This document shows positions 9,450 to 18,431 of a DNA stretch of 33,549 nt, in pieces. Each line of letters opens with the position of its first letter. The stretch's first letter is position 1. The DNA is from Seminavis robusta (taxonomy: Eukaryota; Bacillariophyta; Bacillariophyceae; Naviculales; Naviculaceae). The position numbers and the translations under genes are program-made. The stretch covers positions 1 through 33,549 of the forward strand of contig CAICTM010001228.1 in assembly GCA_903772945.1 (NCBI GenBank), given 5' to 3'. The notes under the pieces were generated by a model. The model was not told where the DNA came from, did no database searches, and worked only from the letters and a program-made list of their open reading frames with translations.

Positions 9450-10721
9450 ATGGAGGCAGAAAAAGATCTTGAGGACGCTGTTTCGGAAGCCAGAGCTGTT
9501 GTAACCACCAAGTTTTGCGGTGCCGAGGTTGCCGTGGTGGGTCTGTCTCCGTGTTATTGGTCTCATATTTCCATGCATATTGCCGATATCCATCACCTCC
9601 AACTGGTGAATGGGATTCCTTGTCTACAAAGATGCAATACTCAGAATAACCAACAACAGTGCTATCCCGTCTCCAAGTGTTGTTTGGTCGGCACTATTGC
9701 CTACGAAGCCTCCTCCCACAAATTTGTCTTGGACGATGGCACCGGACTTGTGGATGTGATCTTTTGGGGAGGACCACTACACGCCGATCAAGGCATTTAT
9801 GCCCTACCTCCATTGGCTACTTCTACTACAGATCATCATCCGTCGACCCAATCATTGTGGAGTGTGGGAGACCGTGTCCGAGTACTGGGACGGATCGAAT
9901 GCATGTCGGTGAGCGAACACTGTCACCGCGTCAACATGATGGAAACTGTACCGGTGGAACTACGAAAGGGCATGTTTGAAATTCATGCCAGCATCATGGA
10001 GCCACTCGTACAACCCAATGACAACAACAATACTAATAACAATGAGTTGAATTGGGAAGCCAACCATTGGATCAAGAGTATTCAGGCCACCCAACCGGCA
10101 ACAAATACTGACAACCCCATCGGTCTACGCAATGCCAATGACACAGTAACGTGGTTGGGACCCAAAATTGCCAATGACGTGTGTCATCGACGAAAATTCC
10201 CAAGTGCCGACGACACATTGGGGGCGTGGAGAGTCTTTGGGGTGCATTGCCATTGTGACGTCCCCTACAAGGATGCCTTGCTCTACTGCCACTGTCAAGC
10301 CACTCCGGAACCCCTCGATCCAAATTTTCAATACCGAGATGCCCTCTTGCAAGTCCTATTGCAAATGGAACAAGAACATCATCATCGACAACAACAAGAA
10401 AACATGGATCTGCGATTCATCTACCGGACCGTGGCCAATCACGCACCATTGAATCAAGTAGCCATGCAAGTTGTTTCGCAACAAGGATCCGTCCAACAAC
10501 TCGTCGTGGCCACCTTTCGAGCGCTGCGCAAGGATGGAATTCTTTACCTCTTGGACGAAAAGACGGACACCTATCTCCTGCTTTCCACACAAAGTGTTTT
10601 GGAACCCTACGTGACAAGGGCCAAATCACGGAGATGGAGGCGTGTGCCAATCTACCTCCAACAAGTGCCATCTGCTCGCATACAATATGTGAAACGATGT
10701 CTTGACAAGACCAATGGGTGA
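9450..10721 (+). CDS. STN1: STN1-like CST complex OB-fold protein
   Basis: 423 aa, intronless, ATG 9450. STN1 works with CTC1 and TEN1 on single-stranded telomeric DNA in the nucleus, limiting telomerase and recruiting DNA polymerase alpha-primase for C-strand fill-in. The N-terminal region follows the STN1 pattern. Residues 31-50 (LSPCYWSHISMHIADI) align with the helix before the OB-fold. At 71-106, YPVSKCCLVGTI, then FVLDDGTGLVDVIFW, matches the family's VDDsTG-hydrophobic-C-W. Residues 137-149 (WSVGDRVRVLGRI) match the closing LGD-x-IRVRG strand. Residues 195-205 are Asn-rich low complexity. The C-terminal 110 residues could form the winged-helix part (RALRKDGILYLLDEKTDTYLLL). An RPA32-type OB protein is the alternative, but the pre-OB helix favours STN1. 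Confidence 0.7.
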   Translation: MEAEKDLEDAVSEARAVVTTKFCGAEVAVVGLSPCYWSHISMHIADIHHLQLVNGIPCLQRCNTQNNQQQCYPVSKCCLVGTIAYEASSHKFVLDDGTGLVDVIFWGGPLHADQGIYALPPLATSTTDHHPSTQSLWSVGDRVRVLGRIECMSVSEHCHRVNMMETVPVELRKGMFEIHASIMEPLVQPNDNNNTNNNELNWEANHWIKSIQATQPATNTDNPIGLRNANDTVTWLGPKIANDVCHRRKFPSADDTLGAWRVFGVHCHCDVPYKDALLYCHCQATPEPLDPNFQYRDALLQVLLQMEQEHHHRQQQENMDLRFIYRTVANHAPLNQVAMQVVSQQGSVQQLVVATFRALRKDGILYLLDEKTDTYLLLSTQSVLEPYVTRAKSRRWRRVPIYLQQVPSARIQYVKRCLDKTNG

Positions 10722-10986
10722 ATCAAGGCATCCATCGCTGAGTACTACCATCGTTGGGATTTTACCGACAGTGTGAAGGCAGCTCTGTATTAATCATTAA
10801 GTATGCTTCCAAAATTTTAGAAATTGCACCATCGGTACATGTGATACGTACCACGATACAGAAATCGAATCATGTTTTTCATGAGAAGACTGGCAACAAA
10901 GCCTCCAGCGGTGGTCACAAAACCAAAAGTCAAGCACATCACGAAGAACATTGAACAGGATATCTCGATCTCTTCAACAAGAAACC

Positions 10987-11379
10987 ATGGCCACTTCTTT
11001 CACCGCCCCCATTCTCCGTTTGGTCCTCCTTTGGGGTTCCTTTGAGGTCCTCCGTGTTGCCGACGCCGCCCGCATCAAGGGTTTCAAATATGGCAGTTCG
11101 TCCAGCACAACGTATTGTGGTGGTCAAGTGTGCACGAAAGAGGAAGAACTGAGTGATATTGTTATAGCGATTGTCATTCTGGTCATGGTGGTCCTTGTGT
11201 TTTTCTTCTTCGTCGTCCTTCCATGCTACAAAAAGAAACGCAACAGCACCCCAGGAGCTGCTGCAGACAAAAACCCAAACGACACGGATCAGAAGCCAGA
11301 CGCAGAGAAGCAGCCAACCGCCCACCATACAACTCCTCTGGGGTCGCACGCCGACAGTGGAGAGATAATGAATGCCTAA
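10987..11379 (+). CDS. small single-pass membrane protein, unknown function
   Basis: 130 aa from ATG 10987, which has a favourable context (AACCATGG). The frame is open 36 nt further upstream but without an ATG. The N-terminus looks like a cleavable signal peptide (APILRLVLLWGSFEVL then AADA-like small residues). A short lumenal or extracellular segment with two Cys (YCGGQVC) follows, then a strong transmembrane helix (IVIAIVILVMVVLVFFFFVV), a basic stop-transfer (CYKKKR) and a polar Pro/Asp/His tail. This is type I topology. No family recognised. The signal peptide, membrane helix and stop-transfer order is coherent, so it is probably a real gene. Confidence 0.6.
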   Translation: MATSFTAPILRLVLLWGSFEVLRVADAARIKGFKYGSSSSTTYCGGQVCTKEEELSDIVIAIVILVMVVLVFFFFVVLPCYKKKRNSTPGAAADKNPNDTDQKPDAEKQPTAHHTTPLGSHADSGEIMNA

Positions 11380-11519
11380 CTAGAGATGCGGTCTGATCCA
11401 GCCACTCAAACTAATTGTCGTTTACTTACTTGTATGATACACGTATGATCCGTACTTGGCATGGCTCTACCGGTACTACTACATGTATAAGCATACCGGT
11501 GCGGTACGGTACCAGTATG

Positions 11520-11908
11520 ATACATGTATCACTGATTTGGACTGTGCCTCTTACCGAAACAAAGATCCCGTCAAAGTTTTAACCCAACAAGAACGCGACA
11601 AAATTTCCAAATATAAAGAAGCGTGCGACTCCAATCGTGCTTCCTTCCATCCCTTTGTTGTTTCAGTGGATGGCATGCTTGCCCCCCAGGCCAAGACTCT
11701 CTTACAACGCCTTGCTTCTGCTACTGCCTCCAAAACTCAATTTTCCTACTCTCAAATGATGTTCTTCATGCAGACCCGTATCTCCATTGCCCTTGTGAAA
11801 GCTACCCATTTATGTCTCCGTGGATCCCGCAAAGCTAAACCCTTTGCCCCCCGTAATGGTCCTCACTTTCTTGCCTCTGATCCCACAGAACCTAGTCCTG
11901 ACTTTTGA
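11520..11908 (+). pseudogene. retroelement RT-protein C-terminal tail, 5'-truncated
   Basis: An open frame (track start 11456, no clear ATG) with recognisable coding from about 11523 to the stop at 11908. It contains KYKEACDSNRASFHPFVVSVDG, then LAPQAKTLLQRLA, and RISIALVKATHLCLRGSR. This ordered set (K-Y/H-x-x-A/C, F-x-P-x-V-x-S-x-D-G, L-x-x-L-A, R-I-x-I-x-x-V-x-A-T-x-x-C-I/L-R-G-S/A-R) is what I recall from the extreme C-terminus of reverse-transcriptase proteins in diatom and oomycete retrotransposons. The RT itself is absent, as expected of a 5'-truncated copy. The upstream junction (11455-11530) is full of TACCGGTA/TACATGTA-type motifs. Family identity rests on memory of these tails. Confidence 0.55.
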
Positions 11909-11942
11909 CTATTCTTTGCTTAAGCCTGGCCCCGGCTGGCTT

Positions 11943-11994
11943 CCATAGCTAATTTCCCTACTCTAAAACCATAGCTAATTTCCCTACTCTAAAA
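11943..11994. repeat. 26-bp tandem duplication
   Basis: Two exact adjacent copies of a 26-bp unit beginning CCATAGCTAATTTCCC and ending CTCTAAAA, 35 bp after the stop of the retroelement tail. Probably part of that element's 3' UTR. Confidence 0.9.
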
Positions 11995-12949
11995 CCCCCA
12001 TTAATACATTTGATGTAAAATTAACGACTACTGAGTAGCCGGTTCTGTATCCCATAACTCTTTGCCCCCCATTCCCCATTTCTTCTCTCGGAGTTTTAAA
12101 GTTGGCTTTGGCGACGGGCCAGTCGCACTTTTCAACTCCAACAACTCCCAAGCAGAACTACATGTATCCACGTCTCACCGAGTGCAATTTTTGTACGGTA
12201 CCGGTACAGTCGCACCATCACGCACTGCTTGGTCGGCAGGAACGTCTCACATTTCCTTTCTTTTTCTGTCCTCTTTCACTAATGATCCCTCCAAGCGCCT
12301 TCTACATTCTTCGTTGCTTTCTCCTGTGTGGCATGTCCTTGGGTGACCTCGTTGCAAGGTGGATGCCGTCAGCATTCGATACCTCTATTCTTCGCCTTCG
12401 CCGGCAGAGCAACATAGGGCATCAGAGGAGAACGCGACTTGACACCAAAGGGTGGCGTCCAACAACGAAATTGGGGGGTGCTTACAGAAGTATGCTACAG
12501 TTTCAACAAACTTATTAGTACAGCAATTGATTCAACTCCTTCACTCACGTGTATTCAACGCTCCAGAACTGTGTCAGCGCGTGAAGCATGCTTGAGCATC
12601 AATCAGCCCCCAACCGAATGATCCAATCATTAAAATGCTACACCTGGTACCAAGCTCGACGCCCCACGGAAAATATCTCAGAAGGATGTGGAACGAGGAA
12701 CCCAAGCTCACCTAGCTAGTGTCACTCTTCACCGAAGCCCAACCCTTCTCATACGGTCTCGTGCCGAACGTCATCTGTTTCTTCTGCCGTGTGTTGCTCC
12801 TTCCAATCACTTGTAAGCCTGCAGACTGAAAATTTACTTCACACGAAAACCGCAGGTGGAAGAATTGAAGCGTTCGAGGATGAACAAGCGGATCATAAAA
12901 CACTCCCTCCACGTAGCAAAAAAACAACCCAACATGAGAGCATTGGTTC
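11995..12949. other. intergenic, nothing convincing
   Basis: Overlapping short frames on both strands have no domain or coding signature. Several GGTACC/ACCGGT motifs occur (for example near 12196 and 12650). Part of this stretch may be decayed upstream exons of the DUF2828-like fragment that follows. Confidence 0.4.
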
Positions 12950-13492
12950 TTGCAGTGGCGATCTGTGTTGCTTCTTCAGAAGGATCAGAGCGAGAATCTC
13001 CCCGAAGAACTGATGCCGTCCACTCTCTTTTGCTTCTCCGATATGGATTTTGATTTCGCCCCCAATGGAGATTGGAAGACAGACCTGGAACAGTTACAAG
13101 AAAAGTACCAAGCGGCCGGTTACAAAGTCCCTCGTGTAGTTTTCTGGGACCTAGTACGAGACTCCAGATCTTCTCCAAGTGACTTCAATACGGAAGGAGT
13201 AACCATGCTGTCAGGATATAGTGCTAGCTTGGTCAAGTCTTTCTTGGAGTTTCGTTTGGAGGAGTCAACTCCTTTGGCTCAAATGCTGAGAGCGCTGAAA
13301 CCATATGATTCTGTTGTGCTTTCCGACAAAGTCGACCCAGCGGGCGAGATTACGGACCTTCTGAAGAGGGAGCAAGAGCGAGCAAAAGAAGGACGAAGCA
13401 AGCGGTCCGTGGAGGAGGGATTACATGCAGATGCTGCAATGCTTCTTTTTGAGGATGACACAAAGATCAAGCAGCACGGTCTCTTCGGTTAG
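12950..13492 (+). pseudogene. DUF2828-like (Ro60/vWA-type) 3' fragment
   Basis: About 180 codons, open upstream without an ATG, ending at a stop at 13492. The order LPEELMPSTLFCFSDMDFDF, GYKVPRVVFWDL, GVTMLSGYSASLVKSFL and a terminal acidic/hydrophobic segment matches the C-terminal third of DUF2828 proteins. Those carry a vWA-like domain related to the TROVE/Ro60 architecture; their cellular role is poorly known. The SDM-x-F-D block is the metal-site-like vWA motif. Full family members are several hundred residues, so at least two thirds is missing upstream. A short upstream frame does not supply it. It may be the last exon of a gene whose earlier exons I cannot see, but truncation is likelier. 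Confidence 0.6.
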
Positions 13493-13989
13493 TTGGACGT
13501 CGTCCTCATTACTCAATGTTGTCTACAAGTACGGAGCGCTAGTAGTAATAACTAGACACATGTCAGAATCACAGATTACTCGTTGCTTATTCCCGCAGAT
13601 CTCCGATGCATGCTTAGCGAGTGGGTTGTCAGAGCATGGGATACCGGTAGTCAATAATCCCAGCTGCGAAGGAACCAAGTCACTGGTTGCATTTGGTCAA
13701 GAACCAGCAGAGGCAACCCCCTATCACCATCAAGGTCGCGTTGGCTGCTACTCAACTTGAGGATCACAGTAGCAGCAGTCTGCTCTCCTGGTGGTGACAA
13801 AAAAATTACCCATGAGTTGCAACAACCAGCACTGCTTTCCAAACCAGGATCGGATGATCAAGTTGAACGTCCATCCACACTTCGCCTAGTTAGCTACATC
13901 GTACGTGGTACCAGTAGCATAGCAGCCACCGCCAGAGATCATCGATTGGCGCTCGGTGGGAAAGAGGGACCGACTGTCAATGGTCTCTT
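13493..13989. other. intergenic, no gene seen
   Basis: Short overlapping frames only. GGTACC-type motifs near 13907. Nothing else stands out before the TIR element at 13990. Confidence 0.4.
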
Positions 13990-14325
13990 GAAGGCCCCGT
14001 CATGCCACTATAGCAGTCGCCAAAAATCGGCATAAAGTCGCACACAGCATCAAAGTCGCATCAAAAGTCGTATGTAAACTCGCATAAACGTCGCATAAAC
14101 GATGCATAAAAGTCGCTTGCAACTTTCTCACACGACTTTTAAATTCACGCAATATTACTATAAGCAAGGTGACTGAGTTGTGTAGAATCGAGGAAAGTCG
14201 TATGAAAGTCGCGTTCGACTCGCACACGACTCGCACACGACTCGCACACGACTTTATGAACGACTTTCAGCGATCTGACGCGACTTTGACGGATCCAGGA
14301 CTATCAGTCGCATGACCGGGCCTTC
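13990..14325. mobile_element. 336-bp MITE with 20-bp TIRs
   Basis: The left end GAAGGCCCCGTCATGCCACT and the reverse complement of the right end GAAGGCCCGGTCATGCGACT match at 18 of 20 positions. Both ends are flanked by CTT (13987-13989 and 14326-14328), a possible 3-bp duplication as in PIF/Harbinger-type elements. There is no coding capacity. The interior is made of degenerate AGTCGCATAAA-type units: direct in the left half, inverted (ACTTT...CGACTT) in the right. It also contains three tandem copies of an 11-bp unit GACTCGCACAC near 14217-14253. The interior would fold on itself. Confidence 0.7.
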
Positions 14326-14462
14326 CTTGTGGCGTGGGAGGCCGAGGCCCTTCAGTTGAAGGGAAGGAGTCGAGTCAAGTCAGCCGCCGTTAAACTTATT
14401 TAAGCCTCAAGACTGCTGCATGTAAATGTATGCATAACTAACTGCTACTCTCTATACTCTAA

Positions 14463-14482
14463 TACATGTACCGGTACATGTA
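14463..14482. repeat. 20-bp perfect palindrome
   Basis: TACATGTACCGGTACATGTA is self-complementary over its full length. Shorter versions recur across the window (near 11480, 12200, 15730, 19280). It lies 7 bp outside the left end of the foldback element and may be its preferred target or merely a common local motif. Confidence 0.9.
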
Positions 14483-14518
14483 GAATGTAGGACAGGGGGT
14501 AGAGAGCACTACATACAG

Positions 14519-14668
14519 CCTGTGCATATGAACAGGATTTTTAGAGAGCCAGCCTGCAGTCAAATTTTGGCCTGGCAGGCGACGCGATTCCTGTGCAATT
14601 GTACAGGAGTCGACGTGATTCCTGTGCAATTGTACAGGATCGACGTGATTCCTGTGCAATTGACAAGG
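14519..14668. repeat. left-arm dyad array, four copies
   Basis: Copies of the dyad CCTGTNCAWWTGNACAGG start at 14519, 14590, 14621 and 14651. The last is degenerate (TGACAAGG end). The last three are tandem at 30-31 bp with a TCGACGTGATT-type linker. Each copy is itself nearly palindromic, like a dimeric protein binding site. Confidence 0.85.
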
Positions 14669-14789
14669 AAATCTGACGTGCTTCTGCATGCTGGTTGAAG
14701 GCAGCAATATCTTTGATTTCCCGAAACCCTTGAGTCGTACAACAAAGCCAGAAGCACGACAAGCGTTGACAAAATATGGTGCAAGCGTT

Positions 14790-14824
14790 TTAGTGCAAGC
14801 GTTTTAGTGCGAAACTCAGCAGTA
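14790..14824. repeat. short tandem duplication GTGCAAGCGTTTTA
   Basis: Two adjacent copies of a 14-15 bp unit (GTGCAAGCGTTTTA) followed by a partial third, inside the foldback element. The positions are approximate. No function inferred. Confidence 0.6.
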
Positions 14825-14996
14825 TTGGTAGAAAATTCCTTTGGGAGCCAGTGCAAAATAGCAGTGTTGGGCTCCGATCGGTTGCGAGTATTGTGACCGA
14901 AGATTGATTTCCTTTCTGTCTCCATCATCTTGAGAGAGCTAGCTACTTGAATGATTACGGGTGGAGACGTCCATACCTCAGCCTGCGAGATAGCAG

Positions 14997-15246
14997 GAGC
15001 GTTCCTCAATCGTGCATGAAACCGACCCTAAAATAGGGTTGGATTTAGGGTCGGATTCCCTTTAGGGTCGGGTTTTGAAACCGACCCTAAAAATAGGGAC
15101 GGTTTCTGAAAAACCGTCCCTAATTTAGGGTCGGGTTTCCATTTAGGGTCGGGTTTGAAAAATGTCCCTATATTTAGGGACGGATTCCCCCAAACCGACC
15201 CTAAATTAGGGTCAGATTTAAAGTCATGCATGATTGAGGAACGCTC
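14997..15246. mobile_element. 250-bp MITE nested in the foldback element
   Basis: The ends GAGCGTTCCTCAATC(G/A)TGCATGA are inverted with one mismatch over about 23 bp. They are flanked by CAG on both sides (14994-14996 and 15247-15249), a 3-bp target duplication. The interior consists of about ten alternating-orientation copies of CCGACCCTAAA / TTTAGGG(T/A)CGG, so most of the element can pair with itself. It has no coding capacity. It postdates the foldback element it sits in. Confidence 0.75.
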
Positions 15247-15373
15247 CAGAGGAGAGTTGATCATCAGCTTGACTGAACACAGAGGACATGCTTGACTGTA
15301 ATGCTGAACGTAATGGCAGATCTATACTGTTGAGTAATGAGAAAGCCTACCCAGATAAAAAAACGTTACAATT

Positions 15374-15583
15374 CCTGTGCATTTGAACAGGACGTCGAGC
15401 TCCTGTACATATGCACAGCCTCCTGTACATATGAACAGGCAGGCCGTCCATTTCCTGTGCAATTGAACAGGCGTCGCTATCCTGTTCGATTGCACAGGAA
15501 ATTGGAAGTTTTTGAATTCAGGCCAAAAAAATGGCTGGCCTTGCTCTCAATCTGCGGGCATCCTCCCTGTTCATATGCACAGG
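15374..15583. repeat. right-arm dyad array, six copies
   Basis: Copies start at 15374, 15402, 15422, 15454, 15481 and 15566. The outer bases CCTGT and ACAGG are nearly invariant, while the centre varies (CATTTG, CATATG, CAATTG, CGATTG). The 15402 copy ends CACAGC. Spacing is 20-32 bp except for the outermost, which lies in the 47-bp terminal arm. Confidence 0.85.
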
Positions 15584-15612
15584 CTGTATGTAGTGCTCTC
15601 TACCCCCTGTCC

Positions 15613-16142
15613 ATCGCCTAACTATTAAAATAGAGTGATATGCGATTTACGACCGACCTTTCCGCGGGTATTGTACTTCTAAGTAGCTGAAACGAAAGAG
15701 CACTTGTTGTTGAGTACTATTAATAGTACCAGTGCCAGTACAATACATATCCTGGTGCTAGTCTACCGGTGCATGCAGCTTCACAACCTCCTACCAGTAA
15801 GGCTTGTTCACGAAGTTTTTGCCATAGTCAATCCTTGTCGCCCGGAACACGTTGTCTTGTTGTTGCTGTTGTTGTTTATCAACCGAAGACTGTTATTGCT
15901 GATCACAACTACTGCTACGACTAGTGCGTCTGCTGTCGATCGCCCGAAGACCGCTGTTGCATAGTTGTCCGAAGACTTCTGTTGCTGTCGCCTGAAGACT
16001 TCTGCTGGCGCTCCTGTTTTGGTTGTCCCCCGATCCCTTTGACGACTGCGAAGCTTTTCCAAGCTGTGCCAATTTTAAAACAATGAAATTCGGGTTTTTT
16101 CAGCGTTCGTCTCTGATTCCTTAGTTCCAGCTCCCTCACTCA
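15613..16142. other. intergenic, no gene seen
   Basis: Thr/Ser- or Leu-rich frames here come from simple sequence (TTGTTGTTGCTG and CGAAGACT(T/-)CTG repeats around 15850-16010). No coding evidence. Confidence 0.5.
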
Positions 16143-17360
16143 GATCCTTATGACGAATACATGCACAACCGAATATTGTCAATCCAGCCATTGTAGCCAG
16201 CTGCCGTATAGTTACATCGGCGACAGTGGCAACAGTACCGAACACACTCAGGTTCGGCTTTGTTCGCTACACTCCGGTACAAGTACTCCATTGGATCCTT
16301 ATGACGAATACATGCACAACCAAAGATGTCGATCAGCCATCGTAGCTAGCTATCGTAGAGTTCATCGATCGTGACAGGCAACAGTACCGAACACATCAGG
16401 TTCGCTTTGTCGCTACACTCCGGTACAGTACCTCGCATTGGATCCTTATGACGATACATGCACAAACCGAATATTGTCAATCAACCATTGTAGCCAGCTC
16501 CTAAGTACATCGGCGACAGTGGCACAGTACCGAACACTCAGGTTCGGCTTTGTTTGCTACACTGTACAAGTACCTCGTATTGAATCCTTATGACGATACA
16601 TGCCACCAAAGATTGTCGATCCAGCCATCGTAGCTGCTATCGTAGATCATCGATCGGTGACAGTGGCAAATACCGAACACACTCGGTTCGACTTTGCTCG
16701 TTGCATCGGTTACCTCGCATTCTTACAATACATGCATAAAACCGATATTGTTAATCCAGCCATTGTAGCCGTACCGTACAGTTACATCCGGCAACAGTAC
16801 CGAACACACCTCAGTTCGCTTTGCTGGCTACACTCCATTGCAGGTATCTTGATTGGATCCTTATGAATACATGCACAACCGAACATTATGATCCAGCCAT
16901 TGTAGCGGCTGCGGTATAGCTACATCAACGACAGTGGCAACAGTACCGAAATTTGGCTTTGCTCGCTACGGTTACGTACCTCGCACTGGATCCTTATGAC
17001 GAATACATGCACAACCGAATATCTCAATCCAGCCATGTAGCCAGTTACCGTAGAGTTACATCGATCGTGACAGTGGCAACAGTACCGAACACACAGGTTC
17101 CGCTTTACTGGCTACACTCCGTTACCGTTACTTTGCATTGGATCCTTATGACGAATACATGCCAAAACCGAACTTGTCATCCAGCCATCGTAGCCAGCTA
17201 TCATAGAGTTCATCGACGGTGACATGGCAACAGTAACGAACACAGCAGGTTCACTTTGCTCGTTGCACTCGGTTACCTCGATTAGATCCTTATGACAAAT
17301 ACACGCACAACGAATATTGTCATCACCATTGTAGCCGCTGCGTATAGCTAGTGGCAGCAG
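16143..17360. repeat. about 145-bp tandem repeat array, 8.5 copies
   Basis: Units begin at GATCCTTATGACGAATACATG or variants near 16143, 16293, 16441, 16582, 16720, 16856, 16989, 17141 and 17285, so period is 133-152 bp. Each unit also contains CCAGCCATYGTAGC, CAGTGGCAACAGTACCGAACAC and GCTACACTCCGGTAC. Two unit types can be told apart by their centres: ATTGTAGCC...TTACATCGGCG and ATCGTAGCTAGC...TTCATCGATCG. They alternate in the first four units, suggesting a dimeric higher-order unit. Copies differ mainly by 1-3 bp indels. ORFs across it are artefacts of the repeat. Confidence 0.85.
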
Positions 17361-18431
17361 TACTTGACTTGCGCATACAGGCAGGAAAATGGGTACGACA
17401 CAGGAATCACCACCAAAACAGTAGGAAATAACAAGAAGGGGAATCCGGTAGGAGGATCCACTCTCTTGTGTGTTGTTAGTAGCTAGCCTTGCTCCTGTTC
17501 CCTTTCAATGAAGACGACGACGATTCCGTCTGCTGTTGGTAGGGCTGGAGTTTACAGGTTTCCTCCGTAACATACTTCGTAGCGGTAACCTCTTCTTCTC
17601 GTGTTATTCGAGCGATCAATCGTTGTTGGACCGCGACAATGGTAATTCTCGGCCGTCAGCGTACAGCAGAAGAAAACAACAAATAGATATGAGTTTTGTT
17701 TTCTGTGCTCAACTGCAGACGACCGAGACTTACCATTGTTTTTCAAATTGCACCAACTTGGCCGTCATGGGCCGAGAACTGACTGCCATCCCACGTCCAT
17801 ATGATTCAATGAGGATGGCTTTCTGTTCTGCACCGGAGACAGCCGGCTGAGTGAGGCTTGATCAAGTAGAGATAATAGAGGTGCGACGATCGATTCGAAT
17901 AATTTTAAAAACAACTCACCTGTTGACGCCGAGCTGGATTCTCTCTGTACCATAGAAATCAATGAGGGAGAGAAGTCAGCGCTGTACCTTCAATAACACT
18001 CTGATAATACTGTATGCTTACCTCATTGCGATCGATTCGACTCGAATAAATAAAAAAACTCACCTGTTGACGGCATTGTTGCCGGTCAAGCTGGTATTTC
18101 TCTCCTGTTTACCATAGGAATTCAATGAGGGAGAGAAGTCAGTGCTGTACCTTCAATGATGCGATCGGTTATCGGTTTATCCTTAACCTTAGCAATTTCA
18201 ATGGTTCTTTTATTCCACGAATCAATCTAAATGTGTGTACAGACGTTAAACACCGTTGACTACAGGTTTCGTACTTATGGATACACATGACCGTTGATTC
18301 TGCAACTGAAGTGCGGCTACTCTTTTTTACACAGTAAACGCGGGCGAATCGATTTCAGAGTGCAACTGAGGGGGTATCGTAACCAAAAGGTGCGTCGTCT
18401 CCATGAGACGTAACACACCAAACAAGGTTGG
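17361..18431. other. intergenic with two-copy duplication
   Basis: No convincing gene. A duplicated block of about 110-130 bp occurs at 17887-17995 and 18029-18157. Both copies run from CGATCGATTCGA through ACTCACCTGTTGACG and ACCATAG(A/G)AAT to GAGAAGTCAG(C/T)GCTGTACC. On the minus strand each has a GGTGAGT-type splice-donor-like site, but no coding frame joins to it. The second copy carries an extra GTTGCCGG segment. Confidence 0.6.

Larger units (their letters stand above)
14490..15612. mobile_element. 1.1-kb foldback element with 47-bp perfect arms
   Basis: Positions 14490-14536 and 15566-15612 are exact reverse complements over 47 bp (outer end GGACAGGGGGTAGAGAGCAC). Inside the arms, weaker inverted similarity continues (GGCC..GCC...TTTTGGCCTG). 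Both arms are built on an 18-bp dyad present ten times. There is no coding capacity and no clear target duplication at the outer ends. A second TIR element (14997-15246) sits in the centre. It is best described as a non-autonomous foldback-type DNA transposon. Confidence 0.75.

Noticed and set aside
10939..11349. 136-codon minus-strand ORF
   Set aside because: It is antisense to the small membrane protein, which has a signal peptide, helix and stop-transfer in order; the minus frame has none.
15004..15240. Interstitial telomere repeat tract
   Set aside because: TTTAGGG units are separated by CGG and alternate in orientation, unlike a telomeric array; they belong to the MITE's hairpins.
14519..15583. 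CRISPR-like repeat array
   Set aside because: The 18-bp repeats are spaced irregularly (20-85 bp in the arms), are themselves palindromic, sit in inverted arms, and the window is clearly eukaryotic with no cas genes.
16150..17222. Several 74-89 codon ORFs as a repeated small-protein family
   Set aside because: They are produced by the approximately 145-bp tandem repeat and change frame with each 1-3 bp indel.
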